DNA of 64,000 bases from Sva-07 sp963698565 (GTDB taxonomy: Bacteria; Actinomycetota; Acidimicrobiia; Acidimicrobiales; Ilumatobacteraceae): positions 124,001-188,000 of the forward strand of contig CAVORH010000020.1 of NCBI GenBank assembly GCA_963698565.1. Reading direction: 5' to 3'. How positions within the stretch are numbered: position 1 is the stretch's first letter; each line of letters begins with the position of its first letter. Below the pieces are notes generated by a model that saw only the letters and a list, made by a program, of their open reading frames with translations, ran no database searches and was not told the DNA's origin. The position numbers and the translations under genes are program-made. Of this stretch, positions 34,120 through 42,875 are shown piece by piece.

Positions 34120-34838
34120 CACGACCGTGTCGCGACCATCAACTGGGTGAGGCCGCCGGACAGCTGTGCGTGTGTGGCATCGTCGAACCCCGCGTCGCCG
34201 AGCGACGCGAGCATCTCGTCGGGCGTGGGGAGGTAGGCGACGCTCTTGGGGAGGTAGCGGTACGCCGCTCCGTCGGACAGGAGCGCGCCGATGCGCGGGA
34301 CGACCTTGCCGAAGTAGATGTTGTTGCCCCACCGGACCACCGAGTTGCTCGGCACGCTCACGTCGAGGAGTGCGATACGACCACCGGGTCGGACGACACG
34401 TCCCAGCTCCGTGAAGAACGTGGGGAGATCGAGGAGGTTGCGCAGCGCGAACCCGCAGGTGACGCCGTCGACGGACGAGTCCGCTACCGGGAGGCGCAGG
34501 ATGTCGGTCTGCACCCGCGGGACACCGGACCGGTCGGCCGAGAGCATGCCGAAGCTGAGGTCCATCGAGATCGGTCGGATGCCGCCCGCGGCGAGGTCGA
34601 TGCAGAGATCGCCGGTCCCGCTCGCGAGGTCGAGCACGACGCTGCCCGCTGGAAGCGCGAGGTCGCGAACGGCCCGTTTGCGCCAGCGCACGTCGAGACG
34701 GAACGAGATGATGCGGTTCAGGCGGTCGTACTTCGGCGCGATCGCGTCGAACATCCCCTGGACGGCGGCGACCTTCTCCTCGCCTTGCGGAAGTTCCTCG
34801 GTGTCCCACGAGGGGCGTGACGTCGCTGGTTCGTTCAC
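34119..34838 (-). CDS. menG: Demethylmenaquinone methyltransferase (UbiE/MenG)
   Basis: A SAM-dependent C-methyltransferase, the last step of menaquinone synthesis, 239 residues. Motifs: VQGMFDAIAPKYDRLNRIIS (the UbiE N-terminal signature), VLDLASGTGDL (SAM motif I), TCGFALRNL, FFTELGRVVRPGGRIALLDVS, and a C-terminal region ending SGGLTQLMVATRS. The GTG start 34838 has no better alternative. It runs into menF with a 1-base overlap, so the two are in one transcript. Confidence 0.93.
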   Translation of the reverse strand: MNEPATSRPSWDTEELPQGEEKVAAVQGMFDAIAPKYDRLNRIISFRLDVRWRKRAVRDLALPAGSVVLDLASGTGDLCIDLAAGGIRPISMDLSFGMLSADRSGVPRVQTDILRLPVADSSVDGVTCGFALRNLLDLPTFFTELGRVVRPGGRIALLDVSVPSNSVVRWGNNIYFGKVVPRIGALLSDGAAYRYLPKSVAYLPTPDEMLASLGDAGFDDATHAQLSGGLTQLMVATRS

Positions 34839-34848
34839 CCGGTCGAGG

Positions 34849-36516
34849 CTACGGCTGATCGACCGTCGACGCTGCGACCTGCTTGGCCCATCGGTAGTCG
34901 GCCTTGCCGCTCGGCGAGCGGACGATCTCGTCGACGTAGCGGATCTCCTTGGGCAGCTTGTAGCGGGCGATGTGCTCGGCAGCGGCGGCCCGCAGCGTCG
35001 CGTCGTCGAGCTCGTGCCCCTCGCGGACCCGTACGATCGCCACCACCTCGTTGCCCCACCGTTCGCTCGGCCGGCCGGCGACCACGCAGTCGTACACGCC
35101 GGGATGCGACTTGATCGCCGCCTCGACCTCCTCGGCGAAGATCTTCTCGCCCCCGGAGTTGATCGTCACCGAGTCGCGGCCGTGCAGTTCGACGATGCCT
35201 CCCTCGAGCAGGCGAGCTCGGTCGCCGGGGATGGCGTAGCGGATGCCGTCGACGATCGGGTAGGTGCGAGCGGTCTTGTCGGCATCGCCGAGGTAGCCGA
35301 GTGCGAGCCGGCCGGTCTTGGCGAGCCAACCGACCTCGGGGTCACCCTCCTCGAGTACCCGGTCGAGGTCGGCCGACAGCACCACGTTGCCGGGCGCGAT
35401 CTCGAACGTCCCGGTCGTCGCGCCGCCGCCGACGGACACCTTGCTGACCTGCCCGCCGGCTTCGGACGAGCCGAGCCCGTCGACGATCATCAGCGTCGGC
35501 AGGTGAGCGAGGAACTCGTCCTTCAGGTTCGCCGACAGCGGCGCCCCACCGGACAGCAGCACGTTGAGCGACGACAGGTCGTAGGTCCGCCCGCCGCCCG
35601 GCTCGTCGAGCTCGTCGAGGAGGGGACGGGCGAAGGCGTCGCCGACGATCAGCAGGAAGTTGACCTGCTCGCGTTCGACGAGCGACCAGATGTCGGCGGG
35701 ATCGAGCCGGTCGGTCACCGACTGCACGAAGACGGTGCCGCCCCCGAGCCAGGTGAGGAAGCTCATCCAGTGTCCGGCGCCGTGCATGAACGGCGGGGCG
35801 AGGAGCGCCTTGGTGCCCGCGTTGGCGGCGGCGACGAACTCGTCGATCGAGGTGGCGGTCTTGGAGCCGCCGAAACACTCGACCATCGCGTCGCCGTTGC
35901 GCCACATCACGCCCTTGGGCATACCGGTGGTGCCGCCGGTGTAGAGCAGGTACAGGTCGTCAGGGCTCCACTCGACGTCGGGGCGTGCGGGTGACGCTGC
36001 AGCGAGTGCATCCTCGTACCACACGGCACCGGGCAGGAGTGGATGGCCGGACTCGTCGGGCACCTGGAGGATCACCTGGAGGTTCGGGAGCTGCGGCAGC
36101 ACCTCGGCCAGGGTGGGCGTGAACGCCGAGTGCACGACGACGGCGCGGGCGTTGGAATCGTTCAGCAGGTAGAGCAGTTCCTCGGCGACGTACCGGTAGT
36201 TGACGTTCAACGACGCCACGCGTGCCTTGAGGGCGCCGAGCATCGCCTCGAGGTACTCGTTGCCGTTGTGCAGGTAGATCGCGAGATGGTCCTGGCCGCT
36301 CTCGTGTCCGGCGAGGTCACGGCGTTCGATGTGACACCCGAGACCCTGGCCGATCAGGTGGTTGGCGAGTCGGCGGGTGCGTTCGGTGATGTCGGCCCAG
36401 GAGAACCGCTGGTCGCGGAAGACCAGGCAGTCGGCGTCGGGACGGGTGGCGGCGATCGCTTCGTGGACCTCGGCCAAGCTGAATTCGGCGTGAGCGACCG
36501 CCGCAGGCTCGCTCAC
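34849..36516 (-). CDS. Acyl-CoA synthetase (AMP-forming)
   Basis: A 555-residue adenylate-forming enzyme. Motifs: LLYTGGTTGMPKGVMWRN (P-loop), PPFMHGAGHWMSFLTWLGGG, DGLGSSEAGGQVSK, IPGDRARLLEGG, the hinge GRDSVTINSGGEKIFAEEVE, and the catalytic Lys in SPSGKADYRWAK. The motif order fits the FadD-type branch used for branched or steroid-derived acids, but the substrate is inferred only from family. GTG 36516 overlaps the stop of the upstream MaoC gene (GTGA), a dehydratase/ligase pairing typical of acyl-CoA pathways. Confidence 0.88.
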   Translation of the reverse strand: MSEPAAVAHAEFSLAEVHEAIAATRPDADCLVFRDQRFSWADITERTRRLANHLIGQGLGCHIERRDLAGHESGQDHLAIYLHNGNEYLEAMLGALKARVASLNVNYRYVAEELLYLLNDSNARAVVVHSAFTPTLAEVLPQLPNLQVILQVPDESGHPLLPGAVWYEDALAAASPARPDVEWSPDDLYLLYTGGTTGMPKGVMWRNGDAMVECFGGSKTATSIDEFVAAANAGTKALLAPPFMHGAGHWMSFLTWLGGGTVFVQSVTDRLDPADIWSLVEREQVNFLLIVGDAFARPLLDELDEPGGGRTYDLSSLNVLLSGGAPLSANLKDEFLAHLPTLMIVDGLGSSEAGGQVSKVSVGGGATTGTFEIAPGNVVLSADLDRVLEEGDPEVGWLAKTGRLALGYLGDADKTARTYPIVDGIRYAIPGDRARLLEGGIVELHGRDSVTINSGGEKIFAEEVEAAIKSHPGVYDCVVAGRPSERWGNEVVAIVRVREGHELDDATLRAAAAEHIARYKLPKEIRYVDEIVRSPSGKADYRWAKQVAASTVDQP

Positions 36517-36968
36517 GCGTAGTACCGGAAGATCACCTCGGCCACGCACGACGGCTTGCTCGCACCCTCGACCTCGAACACGAACTCCATCGTGACCTGG
36601 GCGCCACCGGCGACGTCCTCGACCGACATCAGCGTGGCGCCGAGCCGGAGCTTCGAGCCGACCGGGACGGGTGACGGGAACCGGATCTTGCCGGCGCCGT
36701 AGTTCACGCCCATCGAGATGCCGTTGACGACGAACACCTGTGGCGACAGCATCGGGCCGAGCGACAGAGTGAGGTAGCCGTGGGCGATCGGCCCGCCGAA
36801 CGGACCCGCCTTCGCACGCTCGGGGTCGACGTGGATCCACTGGTGGTCGCCGGTGGCGTCGGCGAAGGTGTTCACCTGTTCCTGGGTGATCTCGACGTAC
36901 GGGGAGTAGCCCAGGTGCTCTCCGACGAGGGTCTTCAGTTCATCGATTCCGTTGATCGTGCGGGTCAT
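36513..36968 (-). CDS. MaoC-like dehydratase
   Basis: A hot-dog-fold (R)-specific enoyl-CoA hydratase/dehydratase-like protein of 151 residues. The MaoC active-site pair Asp and His lies in ADATGDHQWIHVDPERA (near 38-54), followed by GPFGGPIAHGYLTLSL. The later strand NYGAGKIRFPSPVPVGSKLR matches the family. It is coupled by a 4-bp overlap to an acyl-CoA synthetase and probably acts in the same acyl-CoA route. Its start lies 26 bp from the divergent era gene. Confidence 0.9.
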   Translation of the reverse strand: MTRTINGIDELKTLVGEHLGYSPYVEITQEQVNTFADATGDHQWIHVDPERAKAGPFGGPIAHGYLTLSLGPMLSPQVFVVNGISMGVNYGAGKIRFPSPVPVGSKLRLGATLMSVEDVAGGAQVTMEFVFEVEGASKPSCVAEVIFRYYA

Positions 36969-36994
36969 GGGCCCGAGCTTGGCAAACTGAGCCG

Positions 36995-37867
36995 ATGCCC
37001 GACGAAACCAGCCGCCCGGATTCCGAGCACCGATCGGGCTTCGTCACGTTCGTCGGCCGGCCCAACGTCGGCAAGTCGTCGTTGGTGAACTCGATCTGTG
37101 GTCGCAAGATCAGCATCGTGTCCGACAAGCCCCAGACCACGCGGCACCGCATCATGGGCGTCCTGACCAGGCCGGGCACCCAGCTCGTCTTCGTCGACAC
37201 CCCCGGTCTCCACAAGCCGGTGACCGCGCTCGGCGAACGCGTCAACGCGACCGCCCTCGACAGCGTCGGCGACGTCGACGTCACGTGTCTCGTGCTCGAC
37301 GCGACGGCGCCGTTCGGCAAGGGCGACCGCTGGGTCGCCGACCGGATCGACATCGCCAACTCGGTCGTGATCGTCAACAAGACCGACATCGCCAGCCGTG
37401 AGCAGGTGCTGCGGATGCTCACCGCCTCGAGCGATCTCGGTGCGCAGGCCTACTTCCCGGTGTCGGCAGTCAGCGGCGACGGCATTGCGGCGCTCGTCGC
37501 CGACCTGACCGATCGGGTGCCACCCGGCCCGAAGTACTTCCCCGACGACGAGGTGTCCGATCTGCCGGAGGAGCGCTGGGTCGCCGAGTTGGTGCGCGAG
37601 CAGCTGCTCGCGGTGACCCGCGACGAGTTGCCGTACTCGATCGCCACGCAGGTCGTCGAGTGGGAATGGCCACGGATCCGCGTCGACATCCTCGTGGAAC
37701 GCGACAGCCAGAAGGGCATGGTGATCGGCAAGGGCGGCCAGATCCTCAAGCAGGTCGGCGAGCGGACGCGGGCCCAGCTCCCCGAGGGTGTGTACCTCGA
37801 GCTGCGGGTGAAGGTCGACAAGGACTGGCAACGACGTCCCGAGCGGGTGGAGCGGCTGGGTTACTGA
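36995..37867 (+). CDS. era: GTPase Era
   Basis: An essential GTPase that binds the 3' end of 16S rRNA during small-subunit assembly. The 290-residue protein has G1 GRPNVGKSS (near 21), the switch region DKPQTTRHRIMG, G3 DTPGLHKP, G4 NKTD, and a C-terminal KH domain with SQKGMVIGKGGQILKQVG. The phoH-ybeY pair with which era often clusters lies 13 kb upstream here, with the menaquinone block in between. Confidence 0.95.
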   Translation: MPDETSRPDSEHRSGFVTFVGRPNVGKSSLVNSICGRKISIVSDKPQTTRHRIMGVLTRPGTQLVFVDTPGLHKPVTALGERVNATALDSVGDVDVTCLVLDATAPFGKGDRWVADRIDIANSVVIVNKTDIASREQVLRMLTASSDLGAQAYFPVSAVSGDGIAALVADLTDRVPPGPKYFPDDEVSDLPEERWVAELVREQLLAVTRDELPYSIATQVVEWEWPRIRVDILVERDSQKGMVIGKGGQILKQVGERTRAQLPEGVYLELRVKVDKDWQRRPERVERLGY

Positions 37868-37879
37868 CCGCCCGATCGG

Positions 37880-38608
37880 TCACGGGGCCGGGGTGGTCGG
37901 CGGAGCGGTCGTCGTCGAGGGATCGTCCGCCGCCTGAGCGCGCGGCGCCGCGAGCAGGATGGCGTAGTCGTCGAACGACACCGGCTCGCCTGCCCCGGAG
38001 GTCAGGCCGTTGCCCTTCTTCACCGGGATCGGATCGCCTTCGAGGGTGAAGGTGACCTGGCCGACGAGTCGCAGGCTGGAGGTCATCGTGAGGACGATCT
38101 GCCCGATCGCCTCGGTCTGCTCGGTGCTCGGGATCCGGTCGAAGATGTCGCTGTCCAGATCGACGGTCAGCACGCCGCCGGACTCGACCGAGCTGACGAT
38201 CAGCCCGTCCTGGATCAAGGTGTCGAGCGCGGCGTCCGGCGGCGGCCCTTCCTCGAGCTTGTCCGCGACCTGGTCCGACGAGAAGCCTGCGGGCAGCTCG
38301 ATCGTCACGGGTTGCAGTCGGCCGCGCGACAGGAAGTAGATGAAGGCGGGCTCGAGCCGGATCGTGGTGGTGGTCTCGAGCAGCGTGGTCTGGGTCGCCT
38401 CGGGCACCGTGGACGTGGTGGTCGTCGTCGTCGACGTGGTGGTCGAGGTGGCATCGAGGCCGAACTGGATCTCGTCGGGCGGAATCTCGCTGAAGGTGTC
38501 GGCTCCCGTCGGTACGCCGCACGCGGCGAGCAGTGAGAGCGCGCCGATCACCATGGGCGCCGTGGCGATCACCCGGAATCGACGGGCTGTGCTGTTGCGG
38601 TCGCTCAC
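37880..38608 (-). CDS. GerMN-domain lipoprotein
   Basis: An exported lipoprotein of 242 residues. The signal sequence ends in the lipobox LLAAC (Cys near 30), followed by a Thr-rich linker. A GerMN domain (about 88-205) starts at AFIYFLSRGRLQPVTIELPAG and includes DTLIQDGLIVSSVESGGVLTVDLDSDIF and AIGQIVLTMTSS. Its ATG start overlaps the stop of the upstream histidine kinase. The order kinase then GerMN lipoprotein resembles mtrB-lpqB of actinobacteria, where LpqB modulates the kinase. The C-terminus is again Thr/Pro-rich. Confidence 0.85.
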   Translation of the reverse strand: MSDRNSTARRFRVIATAPMVIGALSLLAACGVPTGADTFSEIPPDEIQFGLDATSTTTSTTTTTTSTVPEATQTTLLETTTTIRLEPAFIYFLSRGRLQPVTIELPAGFSSDQVADKLEEGPPPDAALDTLIQDGLIVSSVESGGVLTVDLDSDIFDRIPSTEQTEAIGQIVLTMTSSLRLVGQVTFTLEGDPIPVKKGNGLTSGAGEPVSFDDYAILLAAPRAQAADDPSTTTAPPTTPAP

Positions 38609-40032
38609 GACATCACCCGCTGGTGTTGGGTCGCCTGGACCCGGGCCGGGAGTTCGACGACGAAGCGGGCCCCGCCACCGATGCGGTCCTCGACCCAGGC
38701 GGTGCCGCCCATCGCCGCAGTGTGTTCGGCGACCAGTGCCAGGCCGAGGCCGGTGCCGATGCGATGCCGGGCGGCGCTGCCGCGGGCGAAGCGTTCGAAG
38801 ATGCGGTCACGTTCGCCCTGTGCCACGCCCGGGCCGCCGTCCTCGACCGCGAGGCGGAAGCGGCGATCGGCGGCCGGCGTCAGCTCGATCCGAAGGGCAC
38901 CTCCACCGTGGTTGCGGGCGTTGTCGAGCAAGTTGCCGAGGATACGTTCGAAGCGCACCTTGTCGAGCGCGACGTCGTCGGGGGTGCCGTTGGCCACGAC
39001 GATCGGGATGTCCGGTTCGCCGAATCGTGCAGCGATCCTTCGGGTCACGTCGGTCAGTCGGAGATCCTCCACGTTGAGGTCGGTGGCGCCGGCGTCGAGC
39101 CGGGCCAGCTCCAGGAGGTCGATCACCATGCTGTCGAACCGGCGGACCTGGCTGACCACCACGTCGAGTGCTTGCTGGGTACGTTCCGGCAGCTCCTCGC
39201 GGCGGGCGTCGAGCACCTCGACCGCTGCGGAGAGTGCCGTGATCGGCGAGCGCAGTTCGTGGCTGACGTCGGACGCGAACCGTGCCTCGCGTTCGATACG
39301 GGTCTGGACGGCGTCGGCCATCTCGTTGAACGAACCGGCGAGGCGGTCGAGGTCGGGGTCGGACTCGGGTGCGAGGCGCGTGTCGAGGCCACCCGAGGCG
39401 ATCTCCTCGGCGGCGTCGGCGACCTGGCTGAGCGGTCGGAGGAGTCGACGGCTGGTGGCGAGGCCGAAGAGGCCGGCGAGCACGAGTGTGCCGAGCGCGC
39501 CGAGGGTCAGCGCGGTGAGGATCGCGGTCAGGGTCGACTCGGTGTCGTCGAGCGGGAACGCCTCGTAGTAGCCGGTGTCGTACTCGGCGATGTACACACC
39601 GACCGTCAGATAGTCGGATCCGTCGATCGTGGCGTTCTGCGTCGCCGATTCGCCGTCGCTGACGGCGTCGACCAGCTCGGGCGGGAAGTCAGTCAGCGGA
39701 TGGCGCACGTCGGTGAAGATCGAGCGCGGCGCGGCGGGGTCGGTCCAGCTGAGCACGGCGAAGCCGCCGGGGTCGGTGCGGAGTTCGTCGTCGATGTACA
39801 CGCCGATTCCATCGGGGTCGACGGTGAGCTGCTCGCGGACGGCGTCGGCGTTGGAGAACGCCTGTTGTTTCGCAGCCACTTCGTCGTCTTCGAGCAGGTT
39901 GCTGCGGGCGAAGCCGTACGTGACGCCGATCAGGACGACGCCGGCGAGCAGCGCGATGAACGCGAAGAAGAGCGTGACGCGAGTCCGAAGACGGAGGGTA
40001 CGACGCCGGGCCACGGAGACAGAGTGTTGCAC
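38605..40032 (-). CDS. Sensor histidine kinase (MtrB-like)
   Basis: A membrane sensor of 475 residues. There are two membrane helices (about 20-42 and 170-195) with a periplasmic sensor between them, then a HAMP domain (RRLLRPLSQVADAAEEIASGG). The dimerisation helix carries the phospho-His in ASDVSHELRSPI, and the ATP domain shows NLLDNARNHGGG, VEDGGPGV, FERFARG and GTGLGLALVAEHTA. Domain order and the downstream GerMN lipoprotein resemble MtrB. The partner regulator is probably the divergent gene at 40260; the two starts are 227 bp apart. Confidence 0.9.
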   Translation of the reverse strand: MQHSVSVARRRTLRLRTRVTLFFAFIALLAGVVLIGVTYGFARSNLLEDDEVAAKQQAFSNADAVREQLTVDPDGIGVYIDDELRTDPGGFAVLSWTDPAAPRSIFTDVRHPLTDFPPELVDAVSDGESATQNATIDGSDYLTVGVYIAEYDTGYYEAFPLDDTESTLTAILTALTLGALGTLVLAGLFGLATSRRLLRPLSQVADAAEEIASGGLDTRLAPESDPDLDRLAGSFNEMADAVQTRIEREARFASDVSHELRSPITALSAAVEVLDARREELPERTQQALDVVVSQVRRFDSMVIDLLELARLDAGATDLNVEDLRLTDVTRRIAARFGEPDIPIVVANGTPDDVALDKVRFERILGNLLDNARNHGGGALRIELTPAADRRFRLAVEDGGPGVAQGERDRIFERFARGSAARHRIGTGLGLALVAEHTAAMGGTAWVEDRIGGGARFVVELPARVQATQHQRVMS

Positions 40033-40105
40033 GTGGGCTCCGAGTTCTGCTCTCGGCGGACGCGAGTGGCGCTGGCCAGATCGGTGCGGGGGAGTTCACC
40101 CGCTG

Positions 40106-40142
40106 CCGGTGAGGTACCAGGGGGAGGTAGGCACCTCACCGG
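40106..40142. promoter_or_regulatory. 10-bp inverted repeat between divergent kinase and regulator genes
   Basis: CCGGTGAGGT (40106-40115) and ACCTCACCGG (40133-40142) form a perfect 10-bp inverted repeat, with imperfect extension (CTG/CAG) on the outside. It is 73 bp upstream of the kinase start and 117 bp upstream of the regulator start. It could be an operator for the response regulator or a hairpin. Confidence 0.45.
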
Positions 40143-40259
40143 GGCAGCGTGAACAACCACGATGATGACGGCTCTGTGTGACGGGTCGTTGCGGGGAGTG
40201 TGCGATTTCGGTAACAAACCGCAGCGGATCGTCACCAACGACGCAACACTGGGTCCGAC

Positions 40260-40946
40260 ATGGAAACGCTGCTGTTCATCGAGGACGACGACGGGATCCG
40301 GCTCGCGCTGTCGATGGCCCTCGAGGACGAGGGGTACTCGGTGCGCGAGGCGGCCAATGGTGTCGACGGTCTCGCGGCGTTCCGCCAGGCGCCCCCCGAC
40401 CTCGTGTTGCTCGACCTCCGACTTCCCGACATGTCGGGCTTCGACGTGTGTCGAGCGCTGCGCGCCGAGAGCATCGTGCCGATCATCATCATCACGGCGC
40501 AGACCGACACCCACGACATGGTCGCCGGGCTCGAAGCGGGCGCGGACGACTACGTGACCAAGCCGGTCGTCCCCAAGGAACTCGCCGCTCGGATCCGGGC
40601 GTCGCTGCGTCGGGTGGCGCTGCACGGCAAGGCGACCACGCCGCTGGCGTCACGATTCGGTGACGTCGAGGTGCGCCGGGAGCAGGGGATCGTGCTCAAG
40701 GGCGGTGTCGAGGTCAATCTCACCAAGACCGAGTTCCGGTTGATGTGCGAGTTCGCCGACCATGCCGGCGCAGTGCTGTCGCGCGATCAGCTGCTCGAAC
40801 GGGTGTGGGGCTACGAGTACCTCGGCGATTCGCGTCTCGTCGACGCCCACGTTCGTCGCCTGCGCCTCAAGATCGAGGATCACCCCGACGACCCGCGGCT
40901 GATCGTCACGTCACGGGGCGTCGGCTACCGGCTGATGGCCGGCTGA
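40260..40946 (+). CDS. OmpR/PhoB-family response regulator (MtrA-like)
   Basis: A two-component DNA-binding regulator of 228 residues. The receiver domain has the acidic pair IEDDDG, the phospho-Asp in LVLLDLRLPDMSG (near 51), Thr in IIIITAQT and Lys in VTKPV. The winged-helix domain has LTKTEFRLMCEFADHAG, SRDQLLERVWGYEY, and the recognition helix SRLVDAHVRRLRLKIE ending VTSRGVGYRL. It is divergent from the histidine kinase at 38605 and probably forms one system with it. Confidence 0.92.
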   Translation: METLLFIEDDDGIRLALSMALEDEGYSVREAANGVDGLAAFRQAPPDLVLLDLRLPDMSGFDVCRALRAESIVPIIIITAQTDTHDMVAGLEAGADDYVTKPVVPKELAARIRASLRRVALHGKATTPLASRFGDVEVRREQGIVLKGGVEVNLTKTEFRLMCEFADHAGAVLSRDQLLERVWGYEYLGDSRLVDAHVRRLRLKIEDHPDDPRLIVTSRGVGYRLMAG

Positions 40947-40982
40947 TCACCGCGGCCCCGTGACGTGGCCGTCACCTGACCG

Positions 40983-42803
40983 TCACTTGGCGTAGAGGGC
41001 GTCGATCTCGTCGGCGAACTTGGTCAGGATGCCGCGTCGCTTCAGCTTCGAGGTGGGGGTGAGCAGGTCGGAGTCGGGCAGCCATTCCTCGCCGAGCACC
41101 TTCACCTTCTTGACTGCCTCGGCGTTGTTGAAGCCCTTCATCACCTCGACCAGTCCGGCCTCGATCTCGGCGATCACCTCGGGGTTCTCGGCGAGTGCGG
41201 CCATCGTGGCATCGTCGCCCGAGAGCCCGTGGTCGCGTGCCCACGCGGCGGCGGCGTCGGGGTCGAGCACGACCAGCGCCGACATGAACGGACGCTGCTC
41301 GCCGATCGCGCAGGCCTGACCGACGAGGGGGATCATCTTGAGCTCGGCCTCGAGGTTGGCCGGGCTCACGTTCTTGCCGCCGGCGGTGATGATCAGCTCC
41401 TTCTTGCGGTCGACGATCTTCAGGTAGCCGTCCTCGTCGAGCTCGCCGATGTCGCCGGTGTGGACCCATCCGTCGTCGTCGAGCGTCTCTGCGGTCTTCT
41501 CGGGCTGGCCGAGGTACCCGACGAAGTTGTTGCCGCCCCGGCAGAGCACCTCGCCGTCATCGGCGATCCTGAGCTCGACGGCGGTGGCCGCACGACCGAC
41601 GCATCCGGGCTTCGGGTCGTTGGCCCAGGTGAGCACTGCGGTGGTCTCCGACATGCCGTAGCCCTCGGTGAGCGGCACACCGATCGCGCGGAACCACGAC
41701 AGGATCTCCGCAGGCAGGGGAGCGGCGCCGGTGATGCAGATCTCGGCCTGGTCGAGGCCGATCAGGCCGCGCACGGTCTGGAACGCGACCTGGTCGAGGA
41801 AGTTCCAGGTGTCGATCTCCTCCTGTGTCGCCGTGCCGCGGGTCATCTTCTCGACGATCGGCAGGGCGGCATCGACGGCGTCGTTGAACGCCTTGGCCTT
41901 CTCGGGGTCGGCGCCGACCGCCGCGTTCACGCCGGCGTAGAGCTTCTCCCACACCCGTGGCACGCCGATGAACACGTTCGGTCGGGTCTCGCCGGTGTAG
42001 GCGGTGAGCTGCGACGTCTCGGGGCAGCAGATGACCTGCGAGGCGAAATCGAGCAGGTAGTAGTGGCCGAGGAGGCGTTCGAAGATGTGGGCCATCGGCA
42101 GGTACGAGACGTGCCGCTTGCCGGCGAAGTCCTCGATGTCGGTCTGCTCGCGCATCGACTGGCCGACCGACTCGAGCGTCCACGCGATGTTGCCGTGCGA
42201 CAGCATCACGCCCTTGGGAGGTCCGGTGGTGCCCGAGGTGTAGATGATCGTGGCGAGGTCGTCGAGGGTGGCGATCTCGGAGAGCGCGGTGAGGTCGGCG
42301 GGCTCGGACGAGGCCAGCTCGGCATAGCGGACGACGTCGCTGCCGGCGACCTCGGAGTCCTCCAACATCACGATGTGCTCGAGCGTGGTGAGCGATGCCC
42401 GCACCTTCAGGAACCGCTCGAGGAACCCGCTGTCCTCGACCACGGCGACCTTCGCCTTGCAGTCGTTGACGAGGTACTCGATCTGCTCCGGGGCCGACGA
42501 GTTGTAGATCGACACCGGTGTGGCGCCCAGGAACAACACGGCGAGGTCGAGCGCGTGGAATTCCGGACGGTTGCGCAGCATCAACACGACGGTGTCGCCC
42601 TTGCCGACGCCGAGGCCGGCGAGCCCGGTCGCGAGGCGAGCGGTCACGTCGGTGAGGTCCCGCATCGTCCACGACTGCCAGGCGCCGTCGGCGTCCTTCC
42701 AGCGCAGGACCTCGACCTCGCCGTTGCGTTCGAGGTTGGTGAGGTAGCGCTTGGCGAGGTTCGATCCGGCGATGCGGTCCTGGAGTTCCTGGCTGGTGGT
42801 CAT
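40983..42803 (-). CDS. Long-chain acyl-CoA synthetase (FadD15-like)
   Basis: A 606-residue AMP-forming ligase of the long-chain type. Motifs: IIYTSGTTGPPKGVMLSHGN (P-loop), YLPMAHIFERLLGHYY, NVFIGVPRVWEKLYAG (typical of long-chain FACS), TEGYGMSETTAVLTW, GWVHTGDIGELDEDGYLKI, and DRKKELIITAGGKNVSPANLE. The catalytic Lys is in SKLKRRGILTKF. It should activate long-chain fatty acids for beta-oxidation or lipid synthesis, and could supply the OleA substrate. It stands alone between the response regulator and a hydrolase gene. Confidence 0.9.
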   Translation of the reverse strand: MTTSQELQDRIAGSNLAKRYLTNLERNGEVEVLRWKDADGAWQSWTMRDLTDVTARLATGLAGLGVGKGDTVVLMLRNRPEFHALDLAVLFLGATPVSIYNSSAPEQIEYLVNDCKAKVAVVEDSGFLERFLKVRASLTTLEHIVMLEDSEVAGSDVVRYAELASSEPADLTALSEIATLDDLATIIYTSGTTGPPKGVMLSHGNIAWTLESVGQSMREQTDIEDFAGKRHVSYLPMAHIFERLLGHYYLLDFASQVICCPETSQLTAYTGETRPNVFIGVPRVWEKLYAGVNAAVGADPEKAKAFNDAVDAALPIVEKMTRGTATQEEIDTWNFLDQVAFQTVRGLIGLDQAEICITGAAPLPAEILSWFRAIGVPLTEGYGMSETTAVLTWANDPKPGCVGRAATAVELRIADDGEVLCRGGNNFVGYLGQPEKTAETLDDDGWVHTGDIGELDEDGYLKIVDRKKELIITAGGKNVSPANLEAELKMIPLVGQACAIGEQRPFMSALVVLDPDAAAAWARDHGLSGDDATMAALAENPEVIAEIEAGLVEVMKGFNNAEAVKKVKVLGEEWLPDSDLLTPTSKLKRRGILTKFADEIDALYAK

Positions 42804-42875
42804 CTCCCCAGTCTCGCATGTGTGTCGTGCGGCACGTCAAGGCGTGAGTATCGCGAGACGTCGGTGACTCGTCGG

